Positions 28,216 to 38,429 of a DNA stretch of 64,000 nucleotides are shown here, piece after piece. The notes under the pieces were generated by a model. The model was not told the DNA's origin. It made no database searches and saw only the letters and a program-made list of their open reading frames with translations. This DNA is from Flavobacteriales bacterium. Lineage in GTDB: Bacteria; Bacteroidota; Bacteroidia; Flavobacteriales_D; Sanyastnellaceae. The stretch lies in contig PKDZ01000039.1 in NCBI GenBank assembly GCA_002862785.1, positions 54,198 to 118,197 on the forward strand, in the 5' to 3' direction. Positions within the stretch are counted from its first letter, which is position 1, and every line of letters begins with the position of its first letter. A program made the position numbers and the translations under genes.

Positions 28216-29490
28216 ATGGCTGAAATCGTACGCATGCCGAAGCTCAGCGACACCATGACCGAGGGTGTCGTGGCTGAGTGGCACAAGAACGTAGGGGACC
28301 AGGTCGAATCTGGCGAGGTGCTCGCCGAGATCGAGACCGACAAGGCGACCATGGAATTTGAGTCCTTCCAGGATGGTGTGCTCTTGCACATCGGTGTGGA
28401 CAAAGGCGCCACGGCCGCCGTGGACAGCATCCTCGCCATCCTCGGAGAGGCTGGAGAAGATGTGAGCGGCCTGCTCGCCGCGGAGGCCGAGGCTCCGGCC
28501 CCCGCCGCTCCGTCACCCGAACCGGCTCCGGCCCCCGCTCCGGCCCCCGCTCCGGTGGAGGCCGCTCCCGCTCCTGCTCCGGCCCCTGTGGTGGCTCCGG
28601 CTCCTGCTGTGGCTCCCGCGGCCAAGGTGGCCGCTCCGGCCCCGTCCGCCAATGGCAAGATCAAGGCCTCCCCGCTGGCGGCCCGCTTGGCCGCCGAGCG
28701 CGGCATCGACCTCGGCCGGGTGACCGGCACTGGCGACGGTGGTCGCATCGTCAAGCGCGACATCGAAGGCTACGTGCCCGCTCCGGCTGCGTCCGGACTC
28801 GGTGCTGTGGAGTCCTCCACCGACTTCCCAGTGACCCAGATGCGCAAGACCATTGCGCGCCGCCTCGCCGAATCCAAGTTCACCGCCCCGCACTTCTACC
28901 TCAAGTTGTCCGTCGACATGGGCGCTGCGGTGGAGGCTCGCATGGCCATCAATGAACAGGAAGGCGTCAAGGTGAGCTTCAACGACATGGTCGTCAAGGC
29001 CGTATCGCTGGCCCTCAAGAAGCACCCGGCCGTCAACAGCGCCTGGATGGACACCCACATCCGCCAGAACGACCATGTCCACATCGGTGTGGCCGTGGCC
29101 GTCGAGGATGGACTGCTCGTCCCCGTGGTGCGCCACGCCGACCGGAAGTCCCTCACCGAGATTGGGGCAGAGGTCAAGGATTACGCCGGCAAGGCTCGGG
29201 AGAAGAAGCTGCAGCCCAGCGATTGGGAAGGCAACACCTTCACCATCTCCAACCTCGGCATGTTCGGCATCGAGGACTTCACCGCGATCATCAACCCGCC
29301 GGATGCCTGCATCCTGGCCGTCGGCGGCATCAGCGATGTGCCGGTCGTCAAGGACGGCGCCGTCGTGCCGGGCAAAGTGATGAAGCTCACCCTCAGCTGC
29401 GACCACCGCGTCGTGGACGGCGCCACCGGTGCCGCCTTCCTCCAGGAGGTCAAATCCCTCCTCGAGCACCCGGTTCGCATGTTGGCCTGA
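28216..29490 (+). CDS. Pyruvate dehydrogenase E2 (dihydrolipoamide acetyltransferase)
   Basis: Lipoyl motif EIETDKATMEFES; Ala/Pro linker; E3-binding region ASPLAARLAAERGIDLGRVTGTGDGGRIVKRD; C-terminal CDHRVVDGA. Confidence 0.97.
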   Translation: MAEIVRMPKLSDTMTEGVVAEWHKNVGDQVESGEVLAEIETDKATMEFESFQDGVLLHIGVDKGATAAVDSILAILGEAGEDVSGLLAAEAEAPAPAAPSPEPAPAPAPAPAPVEAAPAPAPAPVVAPAPAVAPAAKVAAPAPSANGKIKASPLAARLAAERGIDLGRVTGTGDGGRIVKRDIEGYVPAPAASGLGAVESSTDFPVTQMRKTIARRLAESKFTAPHFYLKLSVDMGAAVEARMAINEQEGVKVSFNDMVVKAVSLALKKHPAVNSAWMDTHIRQNDHVHIGVAVAVEDGLLVPVVRHADRKSLTEIGAEVKDYAGKAREKKLQPSDWEGNTFTISNLGMFGIEDFTAIINPPDACILAVGGISDVPVVKDGAVVPGKVMKLTLSCDHRVVDGATGAAFLQEVKSLLEHPVRMLA

Positions 29491-29503
29491 TCTTCCGGCC
29501 ACG

Positions 29504-31624
29504 ATGCCGGAACCGCTGAACGCCTCCACCCCGATCGAATTCCTGAAGGGAATCGGTCCCAAACGGGCGGAGGCATTGGCGGAGGACCTCGCCATCCAAA
29601 CCTGTGGCGACCTGCTGTTCCACCTGCCGTTCCGGTATGAGGACCGCACCCGCTTCCATCGGGTCTCGGAGACCGTGCCCGGTCCCGTCCAGGTCCAATT
29701 GAGGGGCACCATCCGCAAGCTCAAGGAAGTCCAGCAGAAGCGGGGCCAAAGGCTCGAAGCTGAATTCGTCGACGAGCACGGGGACGCCCTGCCCCTTGTC
29801 TGGTTCAAGGGGGCCAAATGGGTGGCCCGCAACCTGCCCATCGGCCAACCCTGCGTGCTGTGGGGCCGCATCAGCGACTACAAGGGCGGACGCAACATGG
29901 CCCACCCCGAGGTGCTGACCCTGCAGGAGGCCCGGGCGGCCAGCGCCCTCCACCCAGTCTATGGTTCCACCGAACGCCTCGGCCGGTTCGGATTGAATTC
30001 CAACGGGATTGGCAAGGCCGTCCAACGCCTCATCGCCCAGCTCCGAGAGTTGCATGGACCCGAATGGATGGCGGAGACCCTGCCGGACGGCATCCTGGCC
30101 CATCGCGGATTGCCTCGTCTCGCCACGGCCATGGAACAGGTCCACCAGCCGGCCGATGTGCAAGCTGAACGGCTGGGCAGATTCCGTCTGAAATTCGAGG
30201 AATTCCTCTTCCTGCAGCTGCTGCTCGTCCAGCACCGGAACCGACAGACCACGGCCTTGCCCGGCCCGGCTTTCGCCGAGGTCGGCGAGCAGTTCAACCG
30301 CTTCTATTCGGAGCGGATTCCCTTTGAGCTCACCGAAGCCCAGAAGCGGGTCATCCGTGAAATCCGGGAGGATACGCGCAACGGAACCCACATGAACCGC
30401 CTGCTTCAAGGAGACGTCGGCAGTGGAAAGACGATGGTGGCGCTGCTGACGGCCCTGCTCGCCGTCGACAACGGGTGTCAGGCCTGCATCATGGCGCCCA
30501 CGGAAATCCTCGCTCAGCAACATCTCGCCAGCTTTCGGGAGATGCTGGGTGATCTGCCGGTGCGCGTGGAGCTGTTGACCGGGTCCGTCAAGGCTGCGGA
30601 TCGGAAGCCCATTCTTGCGGGCCTCGCAGAGGGGGCGGTTCACCTCCTTGTCGGCACCCATGCCGTGCTGGAACCCAAGGTGATCTTCCATCGCCTCGGA
30701 TTGGTCGTCATCGACGAGCAGCACCGCTTCGGCGTGGCCCAACGCGCTCGCCTCTGGGCCAAGGCAGACATCCCCCCGCACATCCTCGTGATGACCGCCA
30801 CGCCCATTCCCCGCACGCTGAGCATGACGGTGTACGGGGACCTCGATGTAAGCGTCATCGACGAGCTCCCGCCGGGACGGAAGCCGATTCGCACCGTCCA
30901 TCGGACCGATGCCCAGCGGCTCGCGGTCTTCGGGTTCATGCGGGACCAGATCGCCGAAGGCCGGCAGGTGTACGTGGTGTATCCGCTCATCGAAGAGTCT
31001 GCTCAGCTCGATCACAAGGACTTGATGGACGGCTATGAGAGCCTGACCCGTCATTTTCCGGCACCGGACCACCGCATCAGCATCGTGCACGGACGGATGA
31101 AGCCGGAGGACAAAGATGCCGAGATGCAACGCTTCGCCAGCGGGAAGACGCAGATCATGGTTGCGACCACCGTCATCGAGGTGGGGGTCAATGTGCCCAA
31201 TGCGTCTGTGATGGTCATCGAGAGCGCCGAGCGGTTCGGCCTGAGTCAATTGCATCAGCTCAGGGGGCGGGTCGGCCGGGGGGGCAACCAGAGTTTCTGT
31301 GTCCTGATGAGTGGCAAGGAACTCGGCAAGGAAGCCCGCCGGAGGTTGGAAACCATGTGCCGGACCCAGGACGGTTTCGAAATCGCCGAGGTCGACCTGG
31401 AGCTGAGGGGGCCAGGTGACTTGATGGGCACCAAACAAAGCGGCGTGCTCGACCTCAAGGTCGCCGACCTTGTCAAGGACCGGGCCCTGCTTGAGGATGC
31501 TCGGGACCTTGCGCGCCGCGTGCTGAGGGAGGACCCTGAACTCGATGCCCCGAAGCACGCCTTGCTCCGAACTGGGGTCGACCGACTGCGGGCCTCGCGT
31601 CCGGATTGGAGCCGAATCGCTTGA
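29504..31624 (+). CDS. recG: ATP-dependent DNA helicase RecG
   Basis: LKGIGPKRAEALAEDLAIQTCGDLLFHLPFRYEDR...RLLQGDVGSGKTMVALL...VVIDEQHRFGVAQR...TATPIPRTLSMTVYGDLDVSVIDELPPGRKPI. Confidence 0.98.
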   Translation: MPEPLNASTPIEFLKGIGPKRAEALAEDLAIQTCGDLLFHLPFRYEDRTRFHRVSETVPGPVQVQLRGTIRKLKEVQQKRGQRLEAEFVDEHGDALPLVWFKGAKWVARNLPIGQPCVLWGRISDYKGGRNMAHPEVLTLQEARAASALHPVYGSTERLGRFGLNSNGIGKAVQRLIAQLRELHGPEWMAETLPDGILAHRGLPRLATAMEQVHQPADVQAERLGRFRLKFEEFLFLQLLLVQHRNRQTTALPGPAFAEVGEQFNRFYSERIPFELTEAQKRVIREIREDTRNGTHMNRLLQGDVGSGKTMVALLTALLAVDNGCQACIMAPTEILAQQHLASFREMLGDLPVRVELLTGSVKAADRKPILAGLAEGAVHLLVGTHAVLEPKVIFHRLGLVVIDEQHRFGVAQRARLWAKADIPPHILVMTATPIPRTLSMTVYGDLDVSVIDELPPGRKPIRTVHRTDAQRLAVFGFMRDQIAEGRQVYVVYPLIEESAQLDHKDLMDGYESLTRHFPAPDHRISIVHGRMKPEDKDAEMQRFASGKTQIMVATTVIEVGVNVPNASVMVIESAERFGLSQLHQLRGRVGRGGNQSFCVLMSGKELGKEARRRLETMCRTQDGFEIAEVDLELRGPGDLMGTKQSGVLDLKVADLVKDRALLEDARDLARRVLREDPELDAPKHALLRTGVDRLRASRPDWSRIA

Positions 31625-31701
31625 GTCATGCACCGCTCGGTTGTGGGCAAGTTCGGCGGGATTGAACGCCAAAGACCCTGAGGGCCACTAAGTTTGAGAG
31701 A

Positions 31702-32628
31702 ATGAACGCCGGTGGACGTCCTTTCTGGTTGGCCTTGAGTGCAGGACTGGCTCTCGCGGCGGCCGCGAGTTGGTCCTTTCTGTCCGGTCCGGAGGCTGCA
31801 AAACCGACAGCGTCCGACCCCATCCTCACCGCCGTCAATCTGGATTCCTTGACCGAGGCGGTCGACGATCAGAGGGTTTCCGACGAGCGGGCGGCGGACG
31901 TGACCTTTTCCTTCGCGGTCGAGGTGAAGCGCTTCGACGATGGAACCGTCCTTGAACAGGATGACCTCCACCGCATGACCTGCCGGGCCCCTTCCGGCGA
32001 TGCCCGCTGGGAAATCGGGATGGATGGCCCTCTGCTCGGGGCGTATCGGTTCGACGCCAACGACGATGGCACGGATGAATTTCTGCTGGTTGACCGGGCC
32101 CACGCCATCGGCCTCGATGCCGGAGGCCGCTCGATTCCTGGATTCTCCATTCGACCCAATTGCGACATCACGGCCCATGCGGTCGTGGACTACGATGGAA
32201 AAGGGGAGGAGCGCTACCTGCTCGGCCTGTCCGATGGGCGCCTCCTGAACCACCGCAAGCTTGGTGAGGCGACCCCGGGTTGGAAGCATGTCTCCAAGGG
32301 AGCCGCGATCCAGTCGGTTGCTCACCTCCGGGCAGGGCGAAAGGATTACCTCTGCACGGTCGATGAGAAGGGCGTCGTGATGCTCCTCAAACGGAGCGGC
32401 CAGCGCCGGGTGAGGACGCCGGCCCAATTGCATCCGCAGGAGGGGCCACGTGCGGTCGCCTATGAAGTCCGGTCCGACATCGGGTCCTCCATTCTCGTGT
32501 CGAGGAATGCTGAAGGAGAGGTGGAATCCCGCCGGTTCGAGGATGGCATCGCCAGTCCGGCATCCAGCGCGGAAATCCGGTTGCTCGAGACCGTCGAGGC
32601 CCGGTTGCCCAACCCGGAGACGCCCTGA
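31702..32628 (+). CDS. Hypothetical protein with N-terminal membrane anchor and FG-GAP/VCBS-like DxNxDG segment
   Basis: N-terminal hydrophobic segment; YRFDANDDGTDEFLLVDRAHAIGLDAGG. TAAGTTTG (31689-31696) 5 nt upstream of ATG. Confidence 0.7.
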   Translation: MNAGGRPFWLALSAGLALAAAASWSFLSGPEAAKPTASDPILTAVNLDSLTEAVDDQRVSDERAADVTFSFAVEVKRFDDGTVLEQDDLHRMTCRAPSGDARWEIGMDGPLLGAYRFDANDDGTDEFLLVDRAHAIGLDAGGRSIPGFSIRPNCDITAHAVVDYDGKGEERYLLGLSDGRLLNHRKLGEATPGWKHVSKGAAIQSVAHLRAGRKDYLCTVDEKGVVMLLKRSGQRRVRTPAQLHPQEGPRAVAYEVRSDIGSSILVSRNAEGEVESRRFEDGIASPASSAEIRLLETVEARLPNPETP

Positions 32629-32629
32629 A

Positions 32630-33772
32630 TCAGTCTTGGAGGATGGAGCGCGAGATGACGATGCGCTGCACCTCGCTCGTGCCTTCGTAGATCTGCGTGA
32701 TCTTGGAATCGCGCATGAGGCGCTCCACGTGGTATTCCTTGACGTAGCCGTATCCGCCGTGCACCTGGACCGCTTGGTCCGTCACCCGGCCGGCCACCTC
32801 TGAGGCGTACAGTTTGGCCATCGAGCTGGCGAGGTCGTAGTCCTGACCCTGATCCTTGAGCCACGCGGCCTTGAGGCAGAGCATGCGGGCGGCCTCGACC
32901 TCGGTGGCCATGTCGGCGAGCTTGAAGGCGATGGCCTGATGCTTGTGGATTTCCTTGCCGAAAGCCTTGCGCTCCTTGGAGTAGGCCAGGGCAAATTCCA
33001 GGGCGCCGGAGGCGATGCCCAGCGCTTGGGCGGCGATGCCGATGCGACCGCCAGCGAGGGTCTTCATGGCGAACTTGAAACCGAATCCGTTCTCACCGAC
33101 GCGGTTGGCCTTGGGCACCTTGACATCCTGGAACATCAGAGTGTGTGTATCGCTGCCGCGGATGCCCATCTTGTCCTCCTTCGCCCCGACGATGAAGCCC
33201 TCCATTCCGCGCTCCACGACGAGACAATTGATGCCGCGGTGGCCCTTGTCGGCGTCGGTCTGTGCGATGACCAGGTAGGTGCTGGCCGAACCACCGTTGG
33301 TGATCCAGTTCTTGGTGCCATTGAGGAGGTAATGGTCCCCCATGTCGATGGCCGTCGTGCGTTGGCTGGTGGCGTCGCTTCCCGCTTCGGGCTCGCTCAG
33401 GCAGAAGGCCCCGATCTTCTCCCCCCGGGCGAGGGGGGCGAGGAACTTCTCCTTCTGCTCCTCGGTTCCATATTCTTCCAATCCCCAGCAAACGAGGCTG
33501 TTGTTGACCGAGACGCAGACCGAGGCGGAGGCGTCAATCTTGGACAGTTCCTCCATGGCGAGAACATAGCTCACCGTGTCCATGCCACTTCCGCCATATT
33601 TGGGGTCGACCATCATGCCCATGAAGCCCAATTCACCGAGCTGGCGAACCTCGTCGGCGGGAAAGCGCTGTTCGTTGTCCCGGTCGATGACGCCGGGTTT
33701 GAGGACGTTCTGGGCGAAATCGCGGGCCGCGTCGCGCACGGCGCGCTGCTCTTCGTTGAGTTCCAGGATCAT
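32630..33772 (-). CDS. Acyl-CoA dehydrogenase (short-chain/butyryl-type)
   Basis: FCLSEPEAGSDATSQRTTA...YLLNGTKNWITNGG...QVHGGYGYVKEYHVERLMRDSKITQIYEGTSEVQRIVISRSIL. Confidence 0.96.
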   Translation of the reverse strand: MILELNEEQRAVRDAARDFAQNVLKPGVIDRDNEQRFPADEVRQLGELGFMGMMVDPKYGGSGMDTVSYVLAMEELSKIDASASVCVSVNNSLVCWGLEEYGTEEQKEKFLAPLARGEKIGAFCLSEPEAGSDATSQRTTAIDMGDHYLLNGTKNWITNGGSASTYLVIAQTDADKGHRGINCLVVERGMEGFIVGAKEDKMGIRGSDTHTLMFQDVKVPKANRVGENGFGFKFAMKTLAGGRIGIAAQALGIASGALEFALAYSKERKAFGKEIHKHQAIAFKLADMATEVEAARMLCLKAAWLKDQGQDYDLASSMAKLYASEVAGRVTDQAVQVHGGYGYVKEYHVERLMRDSKITQIYEGTSEVQRIVISRSILQD

Positions 33773-33789
33773 TGCAGGAGTCTCGTAAG

Positions 33790-34926
33790 GTGAGGACGAC
33801 AAAGATAGCTCAGGATGCCCCCACGTCTTATCCGGAAGACAGGGTTTGGCGCGTCATCGGGACCATGTCGGGCACATCCTGTGACGGCCTTGATGTGGTG
33901 CTGGTCGAAATCAGGAAGGAAGGGACGGCCGTGACCCTCCTTGAATGGACGGCCTTCGACTACGGTCCCGAGTGGTCCAAGCGGTTGCGGGAACTTTCCA
34001 TCTTGTCCGAACTGGAGGCTCTCCGGCTTGAGCAGCAATGGACGGAGTGGGTGTCGGACCGGATTGCGGGATGTCTTCGGGTGTGGGCTGCGGTCCATGG
34101 GCCGGCCCACCTCGTTGGTTTCAGCGGCCACACCTGGTACCATGAGCCCGGTGGAAGGGGGACCCGGGCCATTGGGGCGGGTGCGCATCTGGCCAACACA
34201 TTGAGTTTGCCCGTGGTGGCCGACTACCGGTCGGCAGATGTGGCGGCCGGCGGCCAGGGAGCCCCCCTCGTGCCCCTGTTTGATAGCGTCGTCTTTGCCG
34301 GCCATGGCGCTTGTCTCAACCTCGGTGGCATCGCCAACTTTACCTGGCTTCCGAAGTCGACCGGCGGCTCTGTGAGGGCGGCCGACGTGTGCGGGGCCAA
34401 CCTCCTTCTCAACCGCCAGGCCCGGCGGGCAGGACTGGCCTTCGACCGGGATGGTGCCCTCGCGAAAAGCGGGACCGTCCAGCAAGACGCCCTCGCCGAG
34501 CTGGAGGCGTGGTCCTACCTTCATCGCGAGGGACCCAAGTCGCTGGCCGCAGAAGACCTCGACCCGCTGCATGCCGTCCTGGATCGCATTCCTGACCCCC
34601 GGGATGCGTCCGCCACAGCCGTGGAGTGGTTGGCCAAGACGGCAGCCAGCAGCCTCGACCCGTCGGAAGGATCCAACCGCATCTTGCTCGTGACCGGCGG
34701 CGGTGCGCATCACCAGCACCTCATGGAGCGGTTGCGCTCCATGCTGCCCATGGGGTGGGCGCTGGAGATCCCGGAACCGGAGTGGGTGGATGGCAAAGAG
34801 GCCGTCGCGTTCGCTTGGCTGGCGCTCCGCACGGCACAGGGTCAATTCACCTCGCTGGCGACGGTGACCGGCGCCTCACAGGATGTCTGCGGAGGGGTTC
34901 TCTTCGGTACCTTCGCGACGCCCTGA
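33790..34926 (+). CDS. anmK: Anhydro-N-acetylmuramic acid kinase (start uncertain: TTG 33772 or GTG 33790)
   Basis: VIGTMSGTSCDGLDVVLVEI...GFSGHTWYHEPGG...NLGGIANFTWLP...LVTGGGAHHQHLMERLR. Confidence 0.9.
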   Translation: MRTTKIAQDAPTSYPEDRVWRVIGTMSGTSCDGLDVVLVEIRKEGTAVTLLEWTAFDYGPEWSKRLRELSILSELEALRLEQQWTEWVSDRIAGCLRVWAAVHGPAHLVGFSGHTWYHEPGGRGTRAIGAGAHLANTLSLPVVADYRSADVAAGGQGAPLVPLFDSVVFAGHGACLNLGGIANFTWLPKSTGGSVRAADVCGANLLLNRQARRAGLAFDRDGALAKSGTVQQDALAELEAWSYLHREGPKSLAAEDLDPLHAVLDRIPDPRDASATAVEWLAKTAASSLDPSEGSNRILLVTGGGAHHQHLMERLRSMLPMGWALEIPEPEWVDGKEAVAFAWLALRTAQGQFTSLATVTGASQDVCGGVLFGTFATP

Positions 34927-36182
34927 TGTCCCGGGGACACGATTCGAACATGAAGGAGCTTCTCGACCAGTACAGCGCCCGCGCCCCGGAAATCGTCTTC
35001 GAATGGACGGATTCTGAAACGGAGGCTCGGGGTTGGGTCGTCATCAACAGCTTGCGCGGCGGTGCGGCCGGAGGCGGCACCCGGATGCGGAAGGGCCTTG
35101 ACCGCAACGAGGTGGTCTCCCTCGCGAAGACGATGGAGATCAAATTCACCGTCAGTGGACCCCAGATCGGAGGTGCCAAGAGTGGCATCGATTTTGATCC
35201 GGCCGACCCTCGCAAGGAGGGCGTCCTGCGCCGTTGGTATCAGGCCGTGACCCCGCTCCTCAAGCATTATTACGGCACCGGAGGGGACCTCAATGTCGAC
35301 GCGGGCCTGGAGGTCATCCCGATGACCGAGGCCTGCGGCGTCTGGCATCCCCAAGAGGGCGTCTTCAACGGCCATTTCAAGCCGGACGAAGCCCAGAAGG
35401 TGCGGCGCATTGGCCGCCTGCGCCAAGGCGTCAGCAAGGTGGTCGAGGATGCGGATTTCCTGCCCGATGGCGGGGGCGTCCGATACCGTGTGGCGGACAT
35501 GATCACCGGCTATGGCGTGGCGGAATCCGTGCGCCATTTCTACGACCTCTACGGCGGTTCCGTCCGGGGCAAGCGCGTGCTCGTCCAGGGCTGGGGCAAC
35601 GTGGGGGCCGCAGCGGCCTTGTATTTGGCCCAGCGGGGCGCGGTGATCACCGGCATCATCGACCGGGTCGGGGGCCTGCTCCGTCCGGATGGCATGGGCC
35701 TCGATGAGGTGCGGGAGCTCTTCCTCTCGAAGAAAGGCAATGCCTTGTCGACCCCCGATCTCGTCAGCTTCGAGGAGGTCAATCGCACCATTTGGGAGGT
35801 CGGAGCGGACGTGTTCCTGCCGTGTGCCGCGTCTCGCCTCGTGACCGAGGACCAGCTCGACCGGATGCTGGCCGCCGGCCTCGAGGTCATCTCGTGCGGG
35901 GCCAACGTCCCGTTTGCTGACAAGGCCATCTTCTACGGACCCATTTCCGAAAAGGCGGACCGCGCCTGTGCCGTGATTCCCGACTTCATTGCGAACTGTG
36001 GGATGGCCCGTGTGTTTGGATATCTGATGGGCGATGGTGACGTTCAATTGGAAGATGGTGCGATCTTCGTGGACACCTCGGACTGCATCCGCTCCGCGAT
36101 GGAACGGTGCCATGCCCGAAGCCCCGAGCGCAACGGATTGTCCTCCACGGCCCTGTCCATCGCACTCGAACAACTCGTCTGA
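34926..36182 (+). CDS. Glu/Leu/Phe/Val dehydrogenase family protein
   Basis: GGAAGGGTRMRKGLDRNEVVSLAKTMEIKFTVSGPQIGGAKSGIDFDP...VLVQGWGNVGAAAALYLAQRGA. Confidence 0.93.
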   Translation: MSRGHDSNMKELLDQYSARAPEIVFEWTDSETEARGWVVINSLRGGAAGGGTRMRKGLDRNEVVSLAKTMEIKFTVSGPQIGGAKSGIDFDPADPRKEGVLRRWYQAVTPLLKHYYGTGGDLNVDAGLEVIPMTEACGVWHPQEGVFNGHFKPDEAQKVRRIGRLRQGVSKVVEDADFLPDGGGVRYRVADMITGYGVAESVRHFYDLYGGSVRGKRVLVQGWGNVGAAAALYLAQRGAVITGIIDRVGGLLRPDGMGLDEVRELFLSKKGNALSTPDLVSFEEVNRTIWEVGADVFLPCAASRLVTEDQLDRMLAAGLEVISCGANVPFADKAIFYGPISEKADRACAVIPDFIANCGMARVFGYLMGDGDVQLEDGAIFVDTSDCIRSAMERCHARSPERNGLSSTALSIALEQLV

Positions 36183-36194
36183 TTCACTGCCCAC

Positions 36195-37580
36195 ATGGCT
36201 ACGCTCCTCATCCTCGTCTTTGTCCTGGGTTACCTGCTCATCGCTCTTGAGCACAACCTCCACATCGACAAGGCGGCCAGTGCCCTGATCACGGGCACGC
36301 TGTGCTGGGCCATTCTCGTGCTGGGTTGGCACCAGGCGCCGGGTCACCTGGTGGACTCCTTCAATGACTTTCTGCACGGCCATGGCGGTGACGGCCATGG
36401 TGGATTGAAGGTCTTCTTCGAGCACCGGCTGCTCCACCACATGGAGGAAATCTCGAGCATCCTCTTCTTCCTGCTCGGGGCCATGACCATCGTCGAATTG
36501 GTGGATGCCCACAATGGGTTTGCCATCATCACCGACCGGATCAAAACCCGGAAAAAGGGCCGCTTGCTCTGGATCATCGCCACCCTAACCTTCTTCTTTT
36601 CCGCGGCGCTGGACAACCTCACGACCTCCATCGTGATGATTTCCCTGCTCCGCAAGCTGATCGCGGACAAGCCCACGCGGTGGCTGTTTGCCGGTGCGGT
36701 CATCATTTCGGCCAACGCTGGGGGTGCCTGGTCGCCCATTGGCGACGTCACAACGACCATGCTGTGGATTGGCGGCCAGCTGACCACCCCTGTGATCGTG
36801 ACCCACCTGATTCTGCCGAGCATCGTTTGCATGGTGGTGCCCATCGGCATCATGTCGATGCGGATGAAGGGAGAGGTGGACCGTCCAGACCAGGCCGATC
36901 CCGATGAAGCTGCGGATCCGACGACCCAAGGAGAGCGCAACCTGATTTTCGCCATGGGTGTGAGTGGCTTGCTGTTCGTTCCGGTCTTCAAGACGGTGAC
37001 CCATCTGCCACCCTTCATGGGCATGATGCTCTCCCTCGGCGTCCTGTGGCTCACCACTGAGGTGCTGCACCGGTCGAAGAATGACCAGGAACGCTCCAAG
37101 TTGAGTGTGGTGGGGGTCCTGCGGAAAATCGACACGGCCTCCGTCATGTTCTTCCTGGGCATTCTGTTGGCGGTGGGGGCCCTGCAGGAGGCGGGCCACC
37201 TGATCGCCACGGCCGATTGGCTGCGGGATTCCCTCGGGGACGTCTACCTGATCAACATTGCCATCGGACTGCTCTCGGCCATCGTGGACAATGTGCCCCT
37301 TGTGGCCGCTTCGATGGGCATGTACGAAGTGGCGGCGCCGGGCACGATGGATGCCTGGATGGGCTTCTTCGTTCAGGACGGCATCTTCTGGCAGTTCCTG
37401 GCCTACTGCGCAGGGACCGGCGGTTCGGCCCTGATCATTGGCTCTGCAGCCGGCGTGGCGGTCATGGGCCTCGAGAAGATTGATTTCGTGTGGTACATGA
37501 AGCGCATGAGCTTGTTGGCCATTGCCGGCTACCTCGCCGGTGCGGCCGTGTACTGGCTGATGTTCGGCATGGGCGCCTGA
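36195..37580 (+). CDS. nhaD: NhaD family sodium:proton antiporter
   Basis: EISSILFFLLGAMTIVELVDAHNGFAIITDRI...FFFSAALDNLTTSIVMISLLRKL...ANAGGAWSPIGDVTTTMLWIG. Confidence 0.93.
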   Translation: MATLLILVFVLGYLLIALEHNLHIDKAASALITGTLCWAILVLGWHQAPGHLVDSFNDFLHGHGGDGHGGLKVFFEHRLLHHMEEISSILFFLLGAMTIVELVDAHNGFAIITDRIKTRKKGRLLWIIATLTFFFSAALDNLTTSIVMISLLRKLIADKPTRWLFAGAVIISANAGGAWSPIGDVTTTMLWIGGQLTTPVIVTHLILPSIVCMVVPIGIMSMRMKGEVDRPDQADPDEAADPTTQGERNLIFAMGVSGLLFVPVFKTVTHLPPFMGMMLSLGVLWLTTEVLHRSKNDQERSKLSVVGVLRKIDTASVMFFLGILLAVGALQEAGHLIATADWLRDSLGDVYLINIAIGLLSAIVDNVPLVAASMGMYEVAAPGTMDAWMGFFVQDGIFWQFLAYCAGTGGSALIIGSAAGVAVMGLEKIDFVWYMKRMSLLAIAGYLAGAAVYWLMFGMGA

Positions 37581-37688
37581 CCCTGACGGTGTAAACAATC
37601 GGAGGAGGGTAACCCTTCCCCCGTCTGTCCCGCCCCGCATACGGAATCGGCGACCTTCGGCGTTGAGCTACAACGCAGAGAGAACGCC

Positions 37689-38429
37689 ATGCAATTTCCC
37701 CTTCTCGTCCTCGCCCGCATTCAGGACCTGACCCTCGGCGGTTCCACCGCCCAGGAGGCCGAGGGTGCCTCCGATGTCCTGTCGGCCACCGGTGAGGTGG
37801 TCACCCGCGATGTGTCCATCTTCGAACTCCTGCTCTCCGGTGGATGGTACATCATGCTGCCGCTCGCCGTCATGAGCTTCATCGCCATTTTCATCTTCTT
37901 CGAACGCTCCATGGCCATCCGCAAGGCCGCCAAGGAGGACGGCGATTTCATGGCCAAGCTGAAGGACTACCTGTCCGCGGGCAGCCTCGACTCGGCCCGG
38001 AACCTCTGCGAACAGAGTGGGACGCCCATTGCCCGGATGTTGCACAAAGGCATCGCCCGCATCGGCAAGCCCCTCAAGGACATCTCCGCCAGCATTGAGA
38101 ACGTCGGAAAGCTGGAGATCTACAGCCTCGAGAAGAACCTCAGCACCTTGGCTACCATTGCGGGAGCGGCGCCCATGATCGGGTTCCTCGGAACGGTCAT
38201 CGGCATGGTCAACGTCTTCCTCGACATGGAAAACGCCGGCATGGTCCGGGTGGACGACATCTCGTCCGGCACGAAGCAGGCGATGATCACGACCATCGTT
38301 GGCCTGATCGTCGGCATCATTGCCTACATGGCGTACAACCACCTGGTCAGCCGTGTGAGCAAGGTCATCCACATGATGGAGGCCAGCAGCCTTGAATTCA
38401 TCGACATCCTCGAGGAACCCGCCCGCTGA
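37689..38429 (+). CDS. exbB: MotA/TolQ/ExbB proton channel family protein
   Basis: LSTLATIAGAAPMIGFLGTVIGMVNVF...GTKQAMITTIVGLIVGIIAYMAYNHL. Confidence 0.93.
   Translation: MQFPLLVLARIQDLTLGGSTAQEAEGASDVLSATGEVVTRDVSIFELLLSGGWYIMLPLAVMSFIAIFIFFERSMAIRKAAKEDGDFMAKLKDYLSAGSLDSARNLCEQSGTPIARMLHKGIARIGKPLKDISASIENVGKLEIYSLEKNLSTLATIAGAAPMIGFLGTVIGMVNVFLDMENAGMVRVDDISSGTKQAMITTIVGLIVGIIAYMAYNHLVSRVSKVIHMMEASSLEFIDILEEPAR

Noticed and set aside
29450-31672. 740-aa minus ORF
   Set aside because: Fully antisense to recG, which has all helicase motifs.
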